A DNA stretch of 64,000 bases, taken from assembly GCA_021324045.1 (NCBI GenBank), contig JAJPJV010000011.1:62001-126000 (forward strand), read 5' to 3'. Shown in pieces: positions 36,034 through 44,397 of the stretch. This DNA comes from Actinomycetota bacterium. GTDB taxonomy: Bacteria; Actinomycetota; Acidimicrobiia; Acidimicrobiales; RAAP-2. The stretch's first letter is position 1; every line of letters starts with the position of its first letter. Made by a program: the position numbers and the translations under genes. The notes under the pieces were generated by a model. It saw only the letters and a program-made list of their open reading frames with translations, searched no databases and was not told the origin of the DNA.

Positions 36034-36374
36034 TCATTGCCAAGGGTGTGCAAGGCAACAGCGGAAGTGCGCATACGCGCCGCCCGCCCGCATCTTTGCC
36101 GCGAACCAGATTGCTTCCATGATCTCCTGATCGCTCGACCCTTTCGGCGTGCGAGCTCCGAGTGCCCGGCGAGGCAATACGGGCACTGGGTCGTATGGGC
36201 CACGGCGACGGCGATCAACTACTTGGTCTTCTCCGGGAGCGCACCGGCTTTGAACACCGTGCGACTGAATCGCTCGAACGCTTCGTAGATCTCTGGTGCA
36301 AGCGCCTCTCGATGGTTTCCGATCGCCGCTGTCGCCAACGGGTGTACGGGCGGATGAAGGTGACTATCGCTCAT
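36034..36374 (-). pseudogene. AhpD-like (carboxymuconolactone decarboxylase family) gene with an in-frame stop and a frameshift
   Basis: From the ATG at 36374 the frame reads normally to FKAGALPEKTK, then TAG where relatives have a Gln codon. It continues LIAVAVAHTTQCPYCLAGHSELARRKG with the redox CxxC of the AhpD fold. One base is then missing, after which the next frame gives SDQEIMEAIWFAAKMRAGGAYAH and ends at 36034. Two independent lesions make a true pseudogene more likely than a sequencing error. It lies 23 bases after the small SFPASDPP protein gene, at the end of that operon. Confidence 0.8.
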
Positions 36375-36397
36375 GATCGCTCCTCAGGCCCCTGCTT

Positions 36398-36583
36398 TCA
36401 CTGTTCACGATCTGGCGCCGGATCGCGCACCGCCTGCGGAGGGTCGCTCGCCGGGAACGACTCGTACCCCCACTCGTCGACCAGGTCCCGGATCCAGGCG
36501 ACTTCGCGAGCGATACGGGCACTGTCGGCCGCCTCTGGGCGCGACCCCCGTGGCTCGCCGGATTCGCGATCAGACAAGCTCAT
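36398..36583 (-). CDS. Small protein with a SFPASDPP motif, function unknown
   Basis: The 61-residue product is hydrophilic and ends in a Pro/Asp-rich tail. The segment DEWGYESFPASDPPQA matches a short motif (D-E-x4-S-F-P-A-S-D-P-P) that recurs in many small uncharacterised bacterial proteins; its role is unknown to me. Its start codon overlaps the stop of the NHL-repeat gene (ATGA at 36580-36583), which strongly supports it as real. Confidence 0.65.
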   Translation of the reverse strand: MSLSDRESGEPRGSRPEAADSARIAREVAWIRDLVDEWGYESFPASDPPQAVRDPAPDREQ

Positions 36584-37668
36584 CGGTCTCTCCCGAGGGC
36601 TACGAGGCAGGCCTGGGATACGTGATCATCAGAGGCTGCCGTCGCCGCAACGATGACTGCCGTGCCGCGTCGTGCCACGAACGCCGGCCAGCACTCGTCG
36701 TTCCTCCTGAGCATTGTCGTGCTCGAGCCCTGGGCATCGATGCGGCGAACGGCGCTGTTGCCATGGTCGGCCACCCATATCGAGCCGTCGGCGCCGAGCG
36801 CGATCCCGGTGGGCCAGCGCAGGCCGACGCCCCTACCGACTCCGTCGCAGTCTCCTCCGGGAGGTTCGCCAGCAACAGTGGTGACCTCGCCATTAGGGGA
36901 AATGCGACGGATTGCGTGGTTCCCGGTGTCGGCGACGTAGCAGGTTCCGTCATGGCTCACATCGATCGCCTCAGGACGACGGAAGCGAGCCTCGCGACCA
37001 AGACCATCGCCGTAGTCGTAGATGGAGCCCGCGACCGTCCTGACCGTTCCATCGGGGGCGATCGCCCTGATGCAATGGTTCCCGGTGTCGGCGACATAGC
37101 AGGTCCCATCGTCGGCGACCGCCACGTCGCGGGGGAAGCGGAACATCGCATCGGCAATTGGCCCGTCACGGTACCCGCTCGCCCCGCCCACGACGAGCCG
37201 AGGAACGCCATCAGGAGCGATCGCCCAGACTCGGTGACCCGGCGGGTCCGCGACCCACAGCGATCCATCAGGAGAGACCGCGAGGCCTGCGGGGGCGAGT
37301 GGACCTCGGGTCGCGGGTTCTTGCTGCCCGCGCGCCGCGGTGACCGCCAACGCGACCGTCCCCGTGCCGACCCCCAGTCGCCAGATGGTCCCCGATCGTG
37401 CATCCGACACGAGGATCTCTCCCTCCGGTTCCGCAGCGAGCCCACTCACTCGGACGGGGAGCACCAGTGGCGCCTCTGTCGACCCACTGAAGGGGGTGAC
37501 CCAGATCCGAGTCACTCCGACCTCAGGCCCCAGGGGCCCTGCGTCGCGAACCGACGGCTGTGAGACGGGATCAGCGCCATGGGTCACCAGCGCTGCTGGC
37601 CCGAACGGCTCGATGGCAATGGCGTCGTACAGCGCGGCACCGGGTCGCTCGAGAGCTACATGGACCAT
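36580..37668 (-). CDS. NHL-repeat beta-propeller protein
   Basis: The 362-residue product has at least four repeats of the form 'DG-x-CYVADTGNHxIRxIxPDGxVxTVAG' with clear units around GTCYVADTGNHCIRAIAP, GTCYVADTGNHAIRRISP and GSIWVADHGNSAVRRID, so it is a six-bladed-type propeller. There is no signal peptide. The start at 37668 has a GGAGGAG site; the open frame to 38259 is a shadow of the upstream gene. It overlaps the upstream gene's predicted end by about 100 bases and is coupled to the small gene downstream. Related proteins are found as lactonases (SMP-30-like) or as binding scaffolds; function here unknown. Confidence 0.85.
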   Translation of the reverse strand: MVHVALERPGAALYDAIAIEPFGPAALVTHGADPVSQPSVRDAGPLGPEVGVTRIWVTPFSGSTEAPLVLPVRVSGLAAEPEGEILVSDARSGTIWRLGVGTGTVALAVTAARGQQEPATRGPLAPAGLAVSPDGSLWVADPPGHRVWAIAPDGVPRLVVGGASGYRDGPIADAMFRFPRDVAVADDGTCYVADTGNHCIRAIAPDGTVRTVAGSIYDYGDGLGREARFRRPEAIDVSHDGTCYVADTGNHAIRRISPNGEVTTVAGEPPGGDCDGVGRGVGLRWPTGIALGADGSIWVADHGNSAVRRIDAQGSSTTMLRRNDECWPAFVARRGTAVIVAATAASDDHVSQACLVALGRDR

Positions 37669-38347
37669 CGCTCCTCCTTTCCGCCCGCGACGTGCTGGCC
37701 TGGAGCGACTTGCCGAGGGTCGCGAGGAGTTGCCTGCCTCGGACTGCGACCGACCGAGGGAGCAGGACCGAGATCTCCGGCTCCCCCGCTGGTTCATACC
37801 GAGCTGATACCCCGCAACGCCCCTCATGGATCGCCGCTTCGAGGGCCGCAGCGAGCCCCGCAAGAAATGCCTCTGCAGTGGAACGGGCGACGAACCAGCC
37901 GATGAGCAGGTCCCCGACGAGGCCAACGATCCCCAACGGGGGACGATAGTTGCCCTCGAGTGCCAGCTCGGTGCTCCCGTCGGGCGTTGGCCTCGCAAGC
38001 AGGTCAGCGTCCATCGTCGGAAATGCCGACCGAAACCACCGCGCCTTCCAACCCACCCGCGCGACCAGGCCCGGCCGTGCACGGTCAGGACTTGCGACTT
38101 GGATCGTGACGGGAACCTGGAACCACCGGAACCAGCGACGCATCGAAGCGCTCGTGACGAGGTCGCCATCGCCGCTGGCGGAAGGGCGAGCGGTGGCGGC
38201 CACGAGCTGATCCAGACAAACATGTACCGATCGCCTGACGTCACGCAACGGCGCAGCAAGGCGACGCGTCACCACCACCGTTCGACGAAACGAGAGGAAC
38301 CCCCAACTGGCGGCCGATGTTCGGTCGGATCTCGAGAATGGTCGCAT
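37571..38347 (-). CDS. SRPBCC-like (START-fold) protein of unknown function, related to the Rrf2 C-terminal domain
   Basis: The 258-residue product has a core (about residues 40-165) containing SVHVCLDQLVAATA, TMDADLLARPTPDG, TELALEGNYRPPLGIVG and a closing helix STAEAFLAGLAAALE, the layout of small polyketide-cyclase-fold proteins. The start at 38347 has a GAGGAGG site. The last 60 residues are Arg-rich and overlap the NHL gene start by 98 bases; the true end may be earlier if a frameshift is present. It is the first gene of the operon and divergent from mobA. The strand-loop pattern of residues 115-165 resembles the extra domain of the Rrf2 regulator. Confidence 0.65.
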   Translation of the reverse strand: MRPFSRSDRTSAASWGFLSFRRTVVVTRRLAAPLRDVRRSVHVCLDQLVAATARPSASGDGDLVTSASMRRWFRWFQVPVTIQVASPDRARPGLVARVGWKARWFRSAFPTMDADLLARPTPDGSTELALEGNYRPPLGIVGLVGDLLIGWFVARSTAEAFLAGLAAALEAAIHEGRCGVSARYEPAGEPEISVLLPRSVAVRGRQLLATLGKSLQASTSRAERRSDGPCSSRATRCRAVRRHCHRAVRASSAGDPWR

Positions 38348-38403
38348 CCCGCCTCCTCTCGCTCGACCTGCTTTGCAGCCTACCGATCCGCGGAGTCTGT
38401 TTT

Positions 38404-38419
38404 CCTACAAACAGCTAGA
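38404..38419. promoter_or_regulatory. Copy 2 of the TCTAS-N6-STAGA motif, SRPBCC-NHL operon/mobA divergent promoter
   Basis: The site reads CCTAC-AAACAG-CTAGA, nine of ten arm positions matching. It lies 57 bases before the minus-strand operon start (38347) and 84 bases before mobA (38503), inside the only A/T-rich patch of this gap. An overlapping hairpin-like pair CTGTTT/AAACAG (38397-38414) is also present. Confidence 0.5.
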
Positions 38420-38502
38420 TTTATTTGCTCGGCATTCCGCTGCTTGCGCCTGTCGCCTGCTCGTCGCGACCTCGGGGGACCCAGCGCTGCCATGCTGAAG
38501 TG

Positions 38503-39204
38503 ATGCACAATGCCAACCGGCCCGATCGAGCCGTCGCGGGAATCCTCCTCACTGGGGGCGCGAGCCGTCGCATGGGCTTCGACAAGGCAACACTGCTGAT
38601 CGATGGGATCGGTTGCGCAGCGCGCGTCGCCGCCGTCCTGCAGGAGGTCGCAGCCGAGGTGATCGAGGTCGGTCCTGGGATCACCGGCTTTCGGTCGATC
38701 CAAGAAACGCCACTGAGTGCCGGGCCCTTGGCGGCGCTCTCCGCCGGCGCCGAAGCCCTGCGACGGGCCGGGAGCCGTGCCCCGGCGCTGGTGCTCGCGT
38801 GCGACCTGCCCTTCGTCACCGCCAAGGTCCTTGAGGTCCTTGCGCGCTGGCCTGGGAACCGTTCGGTCGTACCGGTCATCGATGGATGGCCACAGCCCCT
38901 CTGCGCGCGCTGGTCTCCAGAGGATCTCATCGCCGCGGCGAACCTGGTTCGTCGCGGCGCGCGGTCGATGCGGGCACTGCTCGAGACGGCAACGGTGGAG
39001 TTGATCGATGAATCCCGTTGGCCTGGTCGCTTCGACCAGCAGGCGTTCACCGATATCGACACCCCGGCTGATCTCCAACGCCTCGGCCTGCTCGGCCGTG
39101 ATCGGGCGCCAGCCAACGGATCTCCGAGAGCTGAGCGGAGCCGGGTTCCACGTCCGCCCAAGCCACGGAGCGAAGGCCTTGGAACAGACGGGTTCCTTCC
39201 ATGA
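38503..39204 (+). CDS. mobA: Molybdenum cofactor guanylyltransferase (MobA-like)
   Basis: The 233-residue product has the nucleotidyltransferase signature AGILLTGGASRRMGFDKATL, the metal-binding LACDLPFV, and the C-terminal DIDTPADLQRLG typical of MobA. It attaches GMP to molybdopterin to form the bis-MGD cofactor needed by NarG, encoded 7 kb away. The ATG at 38503 fits the family N-terminus; the frame open to 38425 does not. The last 30 residues after DLQRLGLLG are Pro/Arg-rich and not conserved. Divergent from the SRPBCC-NHL operon across a motif site. A CTP- or molybdopterin-cytidylyl role (MocA) is possible but less likely. Confidence 0.82.
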   Translation: MHNANRPDRAVAGILLTGGASRRMGFDKATLLIDGIGCAARVAAVLQEVAAEVIEVGPGITGFRSIQETPLSAGPLAALSAGAEALRRAGSRAPALVLACDLPFVTAKVLEVLARWPGNRSVVPVIDGWPQPLCARWSPEDLIAAANLVRRGARSMRALLETATVELIDESRWPGRFDQQAFTDIDTPADLQRLGLLGRDRAPANGSPRAERSRVPRPPKPRSEGLGTDGFLP

Positions 39205-39377
39205 CGTCGGCGCCTATGGGCTCACCGCAAAAGATCACCACAGCAGCGGAAGAGGACTCCCGCTCGCTGTGCCACGAGGCAATCGGCGACGTCGGCCGGG
39301 CCTTCAACGGACGCTGATGACCGTCAACCGCCAATGCGTTCCAGCCAGAAGCGCCCCGGAGCCTACGACCTCGGTCG

Positions 39378-40346
39378 TCATAGGACTGCTCCCGACGGTG
39401 GCATGGACCCAGGAATGACCTGTTGCGCGTCGGCAAGCGAATCGAGGAGCAGATGGAAGTAGACGAGCCCGGCGTAGGGCCACCACCGGCGCGCAAGGTT
39501 CGCCACGGCCTCGTAATCGGCCGAGGGGTCAAGGTCGAAGTGTCTGCGCAGGTTGTTGCGAGCCCCCACATCGTCGCCAGGAAGCACATGGAGCCGTCCG
39601 AGCCCTCGGAGCAAGACGTATTCGGTGCTCCAGCGACCCACGCCATTGATCCCCATCAAGACCGAACGCGCCGCGTCGTCATCGACGCCTTCCAACCTCT
39701 CCAGGTCGAGCGTGCCACTGGCCACACGGCGGGCGAGTCGCTGCAAGGCCAGCGCTTTCGATCGACTGAAGCCCAAGCGCTGCAGGTCGAGCACTCGGGC
39801 GCTTGCCAGCTGGTCGGGCTCCGGAAACCCTGGTCCGGAGGCATTGGCTGCGGTCGCGCTGTACCGCTCAGCAAGACGATTGAGAAGATGGATCCCGACG
39901 GTCAGCGAAAGCTGCTGGCAGGCGATCGCATTGACCAGCGATTCGAACACGCTCGGGAATCGCGGCGGACGCATACCCTGGAACCGAGCGGCAAGCGCCT
40001 CGAGTCTCGGATCTGTCCTCGCCAGATCCGCGAAGCCACCGATCTCGGTGTGCAGACCCAAGGTGCGATCGAGGATGGTGCACACGCCGTCTGCCGCTGC
40101 CGTGGGCAGTCGAGCGCCCTGACTGCGCAACTCGACTACAAGGCGCGGATTGTCCCCTCCGCCGATCTGACGCGTTGCGACGACGACCGTTCGTCCTTCG
40201 AAAAGCAGCGTTCGCTCATACCATGTGCCGTCCCAACGATCCAGCGTGTTGTGCGGCCGACGTCGCAATGCCCACACGGTCAGATCAAGCCGAAATGGTG
40301 CTGGGACTTCGAGCTCCAACCGGTGGGTCGATCGTGCGATCTCCAC
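39378..40346 (-). CDS. DNA-3-methyladenine glycosylase II (AlkA-like, HhH-GPD family)
   Basis: The product (about 322 residues) removes alkylated bases from DNA. The helix-hairpin-helix is LMGINGVGRWSTEYVLL, followed by the catalytic Asp region LPGDDVGARNNL, with an AlkA-like N-terminal domain (LDRWDGTWYERTLLF). GTG at 40346 follows the DUF488 stop by 7 bases and is a plausible start; an ATG at 40415 would overlap that gene by 62 bases. It is the last gene of the DUF2249-MIP18-DUF488 operon. Base repair beside NO-related genes would suit nitrosative deamination or alkylation damage, which is inference. Confidence 0.85.
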   Translation of the reverse strand: MEIARSTHRLELEVPAPFRLDLTVWALRRRPHNTLDRWDGTWYERTLLFEGRTVVVATRQIGGGDNPRLVVELRSQGARLPTAAADGVCTILDRTLGLHTEIGGFADLARTDPRLEALAARFQGMRPPRFPSVFESLVNAIACQQLSLTVGIHLLNRLAERYSATAANASGPGFPEPDQLASARVLDLQRLGFSRSKALALQRLARRVASGTLDLERLEGVDDDAARSVLMGINGVGRWSTEYVLLRGLGRLHVLPGDDVGARNNLRRHFDLDPSADYEAVANLARRWWPYAGLVYFHLLLDSLADAQQVIPGSMPPSGAVL

Positions 40347-40353
40347 GGCCCGG

Positions 40354-40824
40354 TTACACGTCGGGCTCTTCGAGCACTGAGCGCAAGACGGCGGCACCGG
40401 AGCGCTCAAGATCACGGGTAGCGGTCAAGAGCACGAGCCGACGCTTCGCTGCGACGTGACGTAAGCGCGCGAGCTCGTCGGAAGCAGGCGGCAGGCTCAG
40501 CTCCCGACGGTAACGGCGCGCGAACTCGGCAAAGCGCGACGGATCGTGCCCGTACCAGCGCCGCAGTTCAGTGCTCGGCGCAACCCCTTTGGCCCACTCG
40601 TCGTGATCGACGGCGTCCTTGGACATCCCCCTGGGCCACAGCCGGTCGACGAGCACCCGATGCTCGCCACGCTTGCGCCCGGGGTCCTCGTAAACGCGGA
40701 CGACACTGACTCCCCGTGTCGTGGCGCGCCCGGGTGCGGGCGCGCGTGCTCGAACCGGCTCGCCTCGTTCGTTCGGTGCGCTGCTTCGAGCTGATGGGGC
40801 GCTTCGCGTCGGCGTCGCAATCAC
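40354..40824 (-). CDS. DUF488-family protein
   Basis: The 156-residue product contains the DUF488 pattern: VRVYEDPGRKRGEHRVLVD, RLWPRGMSKDAVDHDEW, LRRWYGHDPSRFAEFARRY and LLTATRD. The reaction is not known; the fold is small and cytoplasmic. The start is GTG at 40824, whose GTGA overlaps the stop of the MIP18 gene, so translation is coupled; the first 40 residues are Ala/Arg-rich and precede the domain. The longer open frame to 40983 would overlap MIP18 by 160 bases and is rejected. Confidence 0.82.
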   Translation of the reverse strand: MIATPTRSAPSARSSAPNERGEPVRARAPAPGRATTRGVSVVRVYEDPGRKRGEHRVLVDRLWPRGMSKDAVDHDEWAKGVAPSTELRRWYGHDPSRFAEFARRYRRELSLPPASDELARLRHVAAKRRLVLLTATRDLERSGAAVLRSVLEEPDV

Positions 40825-41207
40825 CTCCGCGGAAAACCGAGAATGCCTGCGGCGTCCTCGCTCATCATTGCAGGAGTCCATGGCGGTTCCCAGACGACGC
40901 GCACCTCGACGGGCGCGCCCAGGCCGACCGCGTCCTGCACCGCCAATCTGGCGACTTCGGGCAGGTGCTCCGAGACCGGGCATCCCGGCGTGGTGAGCGT
41001 CATCTCCACCACGACCGTGCCGTCCTCCTCACGTACGTCATAGACGAGGCCGAGTGAGACGACGTCGAGACAGAGCTCGGGGTCGTAAACGCCGCCGAGC
41101 GCGTTCCACGCCTTCCCCAACACGTCTTCAGGGACCATGCGTGCTCGGGTTGGACCGATCTCGAGTGGCCCGCTCGTCTCCGGTGACCGGCCGCCAGCCG
41201 CGGTCAT
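40821..41207 (-). CDS. MIP18/DUF59-family iron-sulfur assembly factor (SufT/PaaD-like)
   Basis: The 128-residue product has the DUF59 core: VYDPELCLDVVSLGLVYDV, VVVEMTLTTPGCPVSEHLP with the conserved reactive Cys, and VRVVWEPPWTPAMMSEDA. The family helps mature iron-sulfur proteins. The ATG at 41207 overlaps the DUF2249 stop (ATGA), giving a tightly coupled operon DUF2249-MIP18-DUF488-alkA. In a setting with narGH and probable Fe-S regulators it may repair or insert clusters damaged by NO; that link is inference. Confidence 0.9.
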   Translation of the reverse strand: MTAAGGRSPETSGPLEIGPTRARMVPEDVLGKAWNALGGVYDPELCLDVVSLGLVYDVREEDGTVVVEMTLTTPGCPVSEHLPEVARLAVQDAVGLGAPVEVRVVWEPPWTPAMMSEDAAGILGFPRR

Positions 41208-41425
41208 GGCGTACGGCGGAAGGTCACCCGCCAATCGCCCCCGCCGATCTCAGCCGCCTCATAGGTGAACCCCTGCGAAGTGAGCACTCCCTCGAGAGGT
41301 ACTGGTTCGAAGGGGGCCAGCACCACGAGCTCCTCGTCATCACCAAGGCCCGCGACCGCCGTCATGATCGCCTCGAAAGGCTCGCCGCCGGCGGCGATGA
41401 TCGGACGGGCATCGATCTGGGTCAT
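41204..41425 (-). CDS. DUF2249 domain protein
   Basis: The 73-residue product is a single DUF2249 domain: QIDARPIIAAGGEPFEAIMTA, EELVVLAPFEPVPLEGVL, and FTYEAAEIGGGDWRVTFRR. The fold is related to TusA/SirA sulfur-transfer proteins but lacks their Cys-Pro motif. The start at 41425 has a GAGGAGG site. It heads a four-gene minus-strand operon and is divergent from the plus-strand gene at 41671, with motif copy 3 between them. A second DUF2249 domain is fused to hemerythrin at 43372-44358. Confidence 0.87.
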   Translation of the reverse strand: MTQIDARPIIAAGGEPFEAIMTAVAGLGDDEELVVLAPFEPVPLEGVLTSQGFTYEAAEIGGGDWRVTFRRTP

Positions 41426-41530
41426 CGACCACCTCCTCACTTGCTGTCGCCGAGACCTCGCCAGCCCCGAGCACCTCCTTTGGTTGCGTGCTCGAGGCTG
41501 TTGGAGCCCCGTAAGGAACCCAATTCTTCT

Positions 41531-41546
41531 TCTAGCCTATGGTAGA
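41531..41546. promoter_or_regulatory. Copy 3 of the TCTAS-N6-STAGA motif, DUF2249 operon/41.7 kb gene divergent promoter
   Basis: The site reads TCTAG-CCTATG-GTAGA; all ten arm positions fit TCTAS-N6-STAGA. It is 106 bases upstream of the DUF2249 start and 125 bases upstream of the plus-strand start at 41671. Bases inside the spacer (ATG before GTAGA) also match copy 4. Confidence 0.55.
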
Positions 41547-41670
41547 TTTACAGAGGGAGCAACGGGCTGAGGTGCCGAGCGACGGCATGCACCGGTGTCC
41601 ACGCCATGGCGGCCGTAGCGAGCTCGAAGAGCGACGACAGCGAGCGACGAGGGACTCAAGGAACGTCGAG

Positions 41671-41964
41671 ATGCCGGCTGAAACGCATCAGTTGGGGCGT
41701 GAAGTGGACCATCGATCGGTCCTCGACCTTCTCGTCACCATGCTCGGCGAGGACAGCGAGGCGAATGCACATGCGACCTTCGAGTCGCTTGGAATCCAAA
41801 ACGAAGACTTGCCAGCCGTTTGGCGAGCGGTGTGCGAGGAATATGCCGAGCGCGCGCTCGCGCCCGACCTCGACCCAGGGATCCTCGAGTCCTCGATGAC
41901 CCTCGAGTCGGCAGCCCACATCATGGTGAGATTGCTCAGTGGGAAGGCCCCCGATGGGGGTTGA
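41671..41964 (+). CDS. Small protein of unknown function upstream of a polytopic membrane protein
   Basis: The 97-residue product is acidic and probably all-helical: SVLDLLVTMLGEDSEANAH, then LPAVWRAVCEEYAERALAPD. I recognise no family. The ATG at 41671 is chosen because residues before it in the open frame (from 41539) look non-coding and the motif site lies there. It overlaps the next gene by 11 bases, so the two are probably co-expressed and may work together. Confidence 0.6.
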   Translation: MPAETHQLGREVDHRSVLDLLVTMLGEDSEANAHATFESLGIQNEDLPAVWRAVCEEYAERALAPDLDPGILESSMTLESAAHIMVRLLSGKAPDGG

Positions 41965-43306
41965 CCGAGCAGCGAGCTCGACGGCTGCGACGGCCGAGGA
42001 TCGAGCCGGGAGCTGGCAGGATCGCCCAGCCGGGTTGCCCGCAGCGGTGCCGCCTCCAGTCGTTCCGCTGTCGTTCTTGGTAGCCGCTTCCGTCGGCCTG
42101 ATCGGCTGTGGCGCGGCGTGGATCTGGGCGGCGAGGACGGCGGCCGTGGACCCCACTGCTGACCCCGTGGTCGCCGCAGTCCACCTTGGCGTCCTGGCAA
42201 CGCTGTCGACGGGCGTACTGGGTGCCCTCCACCAGTTCACTCCCGTCGTCACCCAACGACCGCTGCGTTCGCTCGCCCTCGCACGGGTGAGCTTGATGAG
42301 TTGGCTTGCCGCCGCATGGCTGTTGCCGCTCGGAGTCGCCACCGAACACGAGGGGGTGGTGGAGGCCGGTGGAGGGCTCGCTGCCTGCGCCATCGCGATC
42401 ATCGTCACGAACCTGTCCAAGCCGCTCGCCGTCAGGGGAAAGGGACCACCAGTGACCGGCCTGCGGTTTGCACTGGCAGGTTTCGTCGCCACCGCCTGCT
42501 TCGGCCTCCTCTACGTCGCGGATCGGCGCGGGAACTGGTTCGACCTCACCGGTCACGTCGTCACCGCGCACGCGATGGTCGGGCTGTTCGCCTGGCTCGG
42601 ACTCACCTATGTCTCGGTCGCCGAGAAGCTGTGGCCGATGTTCTTCCTTGCGCACGTTCCCAAGCGCGCGTACGGACGCATCGCGGTGTGGGCTGTGCCC
42701 ATTGGTGTGGCGTTGCTTGCCCCTGGAATGCTCACCGGGGCTCGTGCACTCGGCGCGGTCGGAGCCGTCGTCGTTGCCGGCGGGGTCGGAGCCCACCTGG
42801 CTTCGCTCCTCGCGCACGTACGCTACCGGCGGCGACGAGCCGACCTCCACTTGCTCTTCGTGACCACCTCGGCCTTGTGTTTGGTGGTCGGTGCCGGCTT
42901 GGGGATCAGTGCCGTGTTCGTGCTCCCCCACCAGCACCACCTGGGGGTCGCGTTGACTGCGGCCGGCATCGCTGCCTGGGGCGGGTGGCTCCTCGAAACC
43001 CTCGTTGGTCACGCCCACAAGGTCGTCCCCTTCATCGGATGGTCAGCCATTCGAGCTCGCGGCATCGTCAGGAGTTCGAGCGGTCGGCCGCTGCTGTTCG
43101 CCGACCTTTACGACCACACCTGGGCCGCCATCACCTATGGGCTCGTGACCACTGCGGTGCTCATGCTGTGCATCGGTCTCGCCACCAGCCTTCCCATTGC
43201 CACCGCCTTTGGCGGAGGACTTTTCGTCGCCACCGGGTTCGTGGTGGCGACGAACCTGTCCGTGGCGCCAATCCGCATGCTCGTCAGTTCACCGCGCTCG
43301 GGTTAG
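41954..43306 (+). CDS. Polytopic (about 12 TM) histidine-containing membrane protein, heme-copper/NnrS-like in layout
   Basis: The 450-residue product has about 12 membrane segments. Conserved-looking histidines sit in or at segments: AVHLGVLATLSTGVLGALHQF, GHVVTAHAMVGLFAWLG, LPHQHHLGVAL and ETLVGHAHKVVPF. This resembles the general layout of NnrS and heme-copper oxidase-like proteins, but the oxidase signature HPEVY is absent, so I do not assign an activity. The ATG at 41954 has GGGAAGG at six bases; the GTG at 41939 is an alternative. Its neighbours (DUF2249, hemerythrin, nar genes) suggest a role in NO or oxygen handling. Confidence 0.7.
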   Translation: MGVDRAASSTAATAEDRAGSWQDRPAGLPAAVPPPVVPLSFLVAASVGLIGCGAAWIWAARTAAVDPTADPVVAAVHLGVLATLSTGVLGALHQFTPVVTQRPLRSLALARVSLMSWLAAAWLLPLGVATEHEGVVEAGGGLAACAIAIIVTNLSKPLAVRGKGPPVTGLRFALAGFVATACFGLLYVADRRGNWFDLTGHVVTAHAMVGLFAWLGLTYVSVAEKLWPMFFLAHVPKRAYGRIAVWAVPIGVALLAPGMLTGARALGAVGAVVVAGGVGAHLASLLAHVRYRRRRADLHLLFVTTSALCLVVGAGLGISAVFVLPHQHHLGVALTAAGIAAWGGWLLETLVGHAHKVVPFIGWSAIRARGIVRSSSGRPLLFADLYDHTWAAITYGLVTTAVLMLCIGLATSLPIATAFGGGLFVATGFVVATNLSVAPIRMLVSSPRSG

Positions 43307-43371
43307 ACCGCCATGCCGCAGGCCGGTGCCCGCAGCGGATCGCCAGCCGTGGCACACCTGGGCGCCGACGT

Positions 43372-44358
43372 TCAGCCTGGCGCTCCCAGCGGAACCCGCC
43401 CGATACGAACGCGCCACGTCCGGGGACCCGCTTCCAGGTAGTCCCAGGTGAACTGGCCGGAATGCTCGGCCTCGAACTGGTAGTAGAGCGGCTTAGGATC
43501 GTGGTCATTGACGAGCACGAATCCCGCTCCGGGCTCGAGGTGCTCGTAGGTGGCGAAGATCTTCTCGTGGCGCTGCGCCGGAGCCAATGTCCGGACATCG
43601 AGCTCGGGGTCTGATCCGTCACGATCTTCGGGCCCTCGACGGTCCCTGCTCCCCGAGAACGTCACCACCTCCCGCGTCGTCATGGATGCCAATCGATGCA
43701 TGGCTGCGGTGACCCTCACTGCCAGGTCGGGTCTGGGAACCCGCAGCGCCTTCCACGCCGACGCAGCTAGGCTGCACGCTCGATCAGCGTGCCCAGCACG
43801 TGCGAGGTCACTCGCCGCCTCCAAGAACAACGCAACCAGCGCGTCCTCTGAGTCCGGCATCGCCAGGTCCTCTCGCGTCGAGCCCCCTTGCTGCACTGCT
43901 TCGGCCAGCCGATGCATCTGCACCAACAGTTGCGCAAGGTCCACATCGGGATCTTCACCAAGGGCCGGGAGGATCACCCCGTTCTCCTTCGCCACGTGGC
44001 GATCGAACAGCTCGGCAAAGGCTCTCGCACTTGCTGCGGCCGCTGGCCCGCTCTGCTCGGTGGCGATCTGCTCTGCCAGATCGGTAAGCCTCCGATGCTC
44101 ACCGACCATCTCCTCAATCACGTCCCCGAGCCCGGGGTGGTTCGCTGCGGCAGCGTAGATCGTGTGTTCTTCGGCCATGGCATGGGGAAGCACCTCTGCT
44201 GCGATATGCGCTACGAACGCCGCCACGGCGGTTCCGTACTCACGCCCGTGCTCGACGGCGTCACCGACAGCAGCCGACCGTTGTGCCACCTGCTTGCAGA
44301 GGAGGGCGTGGTGCTGGAGCATCGCGTCGTAAGCTTCGGATTTCGTCATCGTTTCCAC
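43372..44358 (-). CDS. Hemerythrin-DUF2249 fusion protein
   Basis: The 328-residue product joins an N-terminal hemerythrin HHE four-helix domain (residues about 8-150) to a C-terminal DUF2249 domain (about 253-325). Candidate di-iron ligands are His16/His17, His51, His59, Glu64, His65, His88, His121 and Glu125, as in HAMAEEHTIY and HVAKENGVILP. The DUF2249 part reads LDVRTLAPAQRHEKIFATYEHL and FTWDYLEAGPRTWRVRIGR. Hemerythrin-like proteins bind O2 or NO; related YtfE proteins repair iron centres after nitrosative stress. The GTG at 44358 has AAGGA at eight bases; an ATG lies three codons in. Motif copy 4 is 24 bases upstream. Confidence 0.9.
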   Translation of the reverse strand: METMTKSEAYDAMLQHHALLCKQVAQRSAAVGDAVEHGREYGTAVAAFVAHIAAEVLPHAMAEEHTIYAAAANHPGLGDVIEEMVGEHRRLTDLAEQIATEQSGPAAAASARAFAELFDRHVAKENGVILPALGEDPDVDLAQLLVQMHRLAEAVQQGGSTREDLAMPDSEDALVALFLEAASDLARAGHADRACSLAASAWKALRVPRPDLAVRVTAAMHRLASMTTREVVTFSGSRDRRGPEDRDGSDPELDVRTLAPAQRHEKIFATYEHLEPGAGFVLVNDHDPKPLYYQFEAEHSGQFTWDYLEAGPRTWRVRIGRVPLGAPG

Positions 44359-44381
44359 GATCCTCGTCCTTCGATTTTTTT

Positions 44382-44397
44382 TCTACTTAATGGTAGA
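44382..44397. promoter_or_regulatory. Copy 4 of the TCTAS-N6-STAGA motif, hemerythrin/CopD divergent promoter
   Basis: The site reads TCTAC-TTAATG-GTAGA, a perfect inverted repeat with all ten arm positions matching. It directly follows a run of T residues and is 24 bases from the hemerythrin GTG, a position that would block its promoter or ribosome access. The plus-strand CopD-like gene starts about 190 bases to the right. Confidence 0.6.

Noticed and set aside
35756-36058. Minus-strand 100-codon frame after cox1
   Set aside because: It is a shadow of the cox1 3' end and of the AhpD-like pseudogene; no family pattern.
39205-39377. Short coupled frames after mobA (ATGA at 39201) as real small genes
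   Set aside because: Only 38 and 33 residues with no recognisable pattern; coincidental ATGA overlap is common in this DNA.
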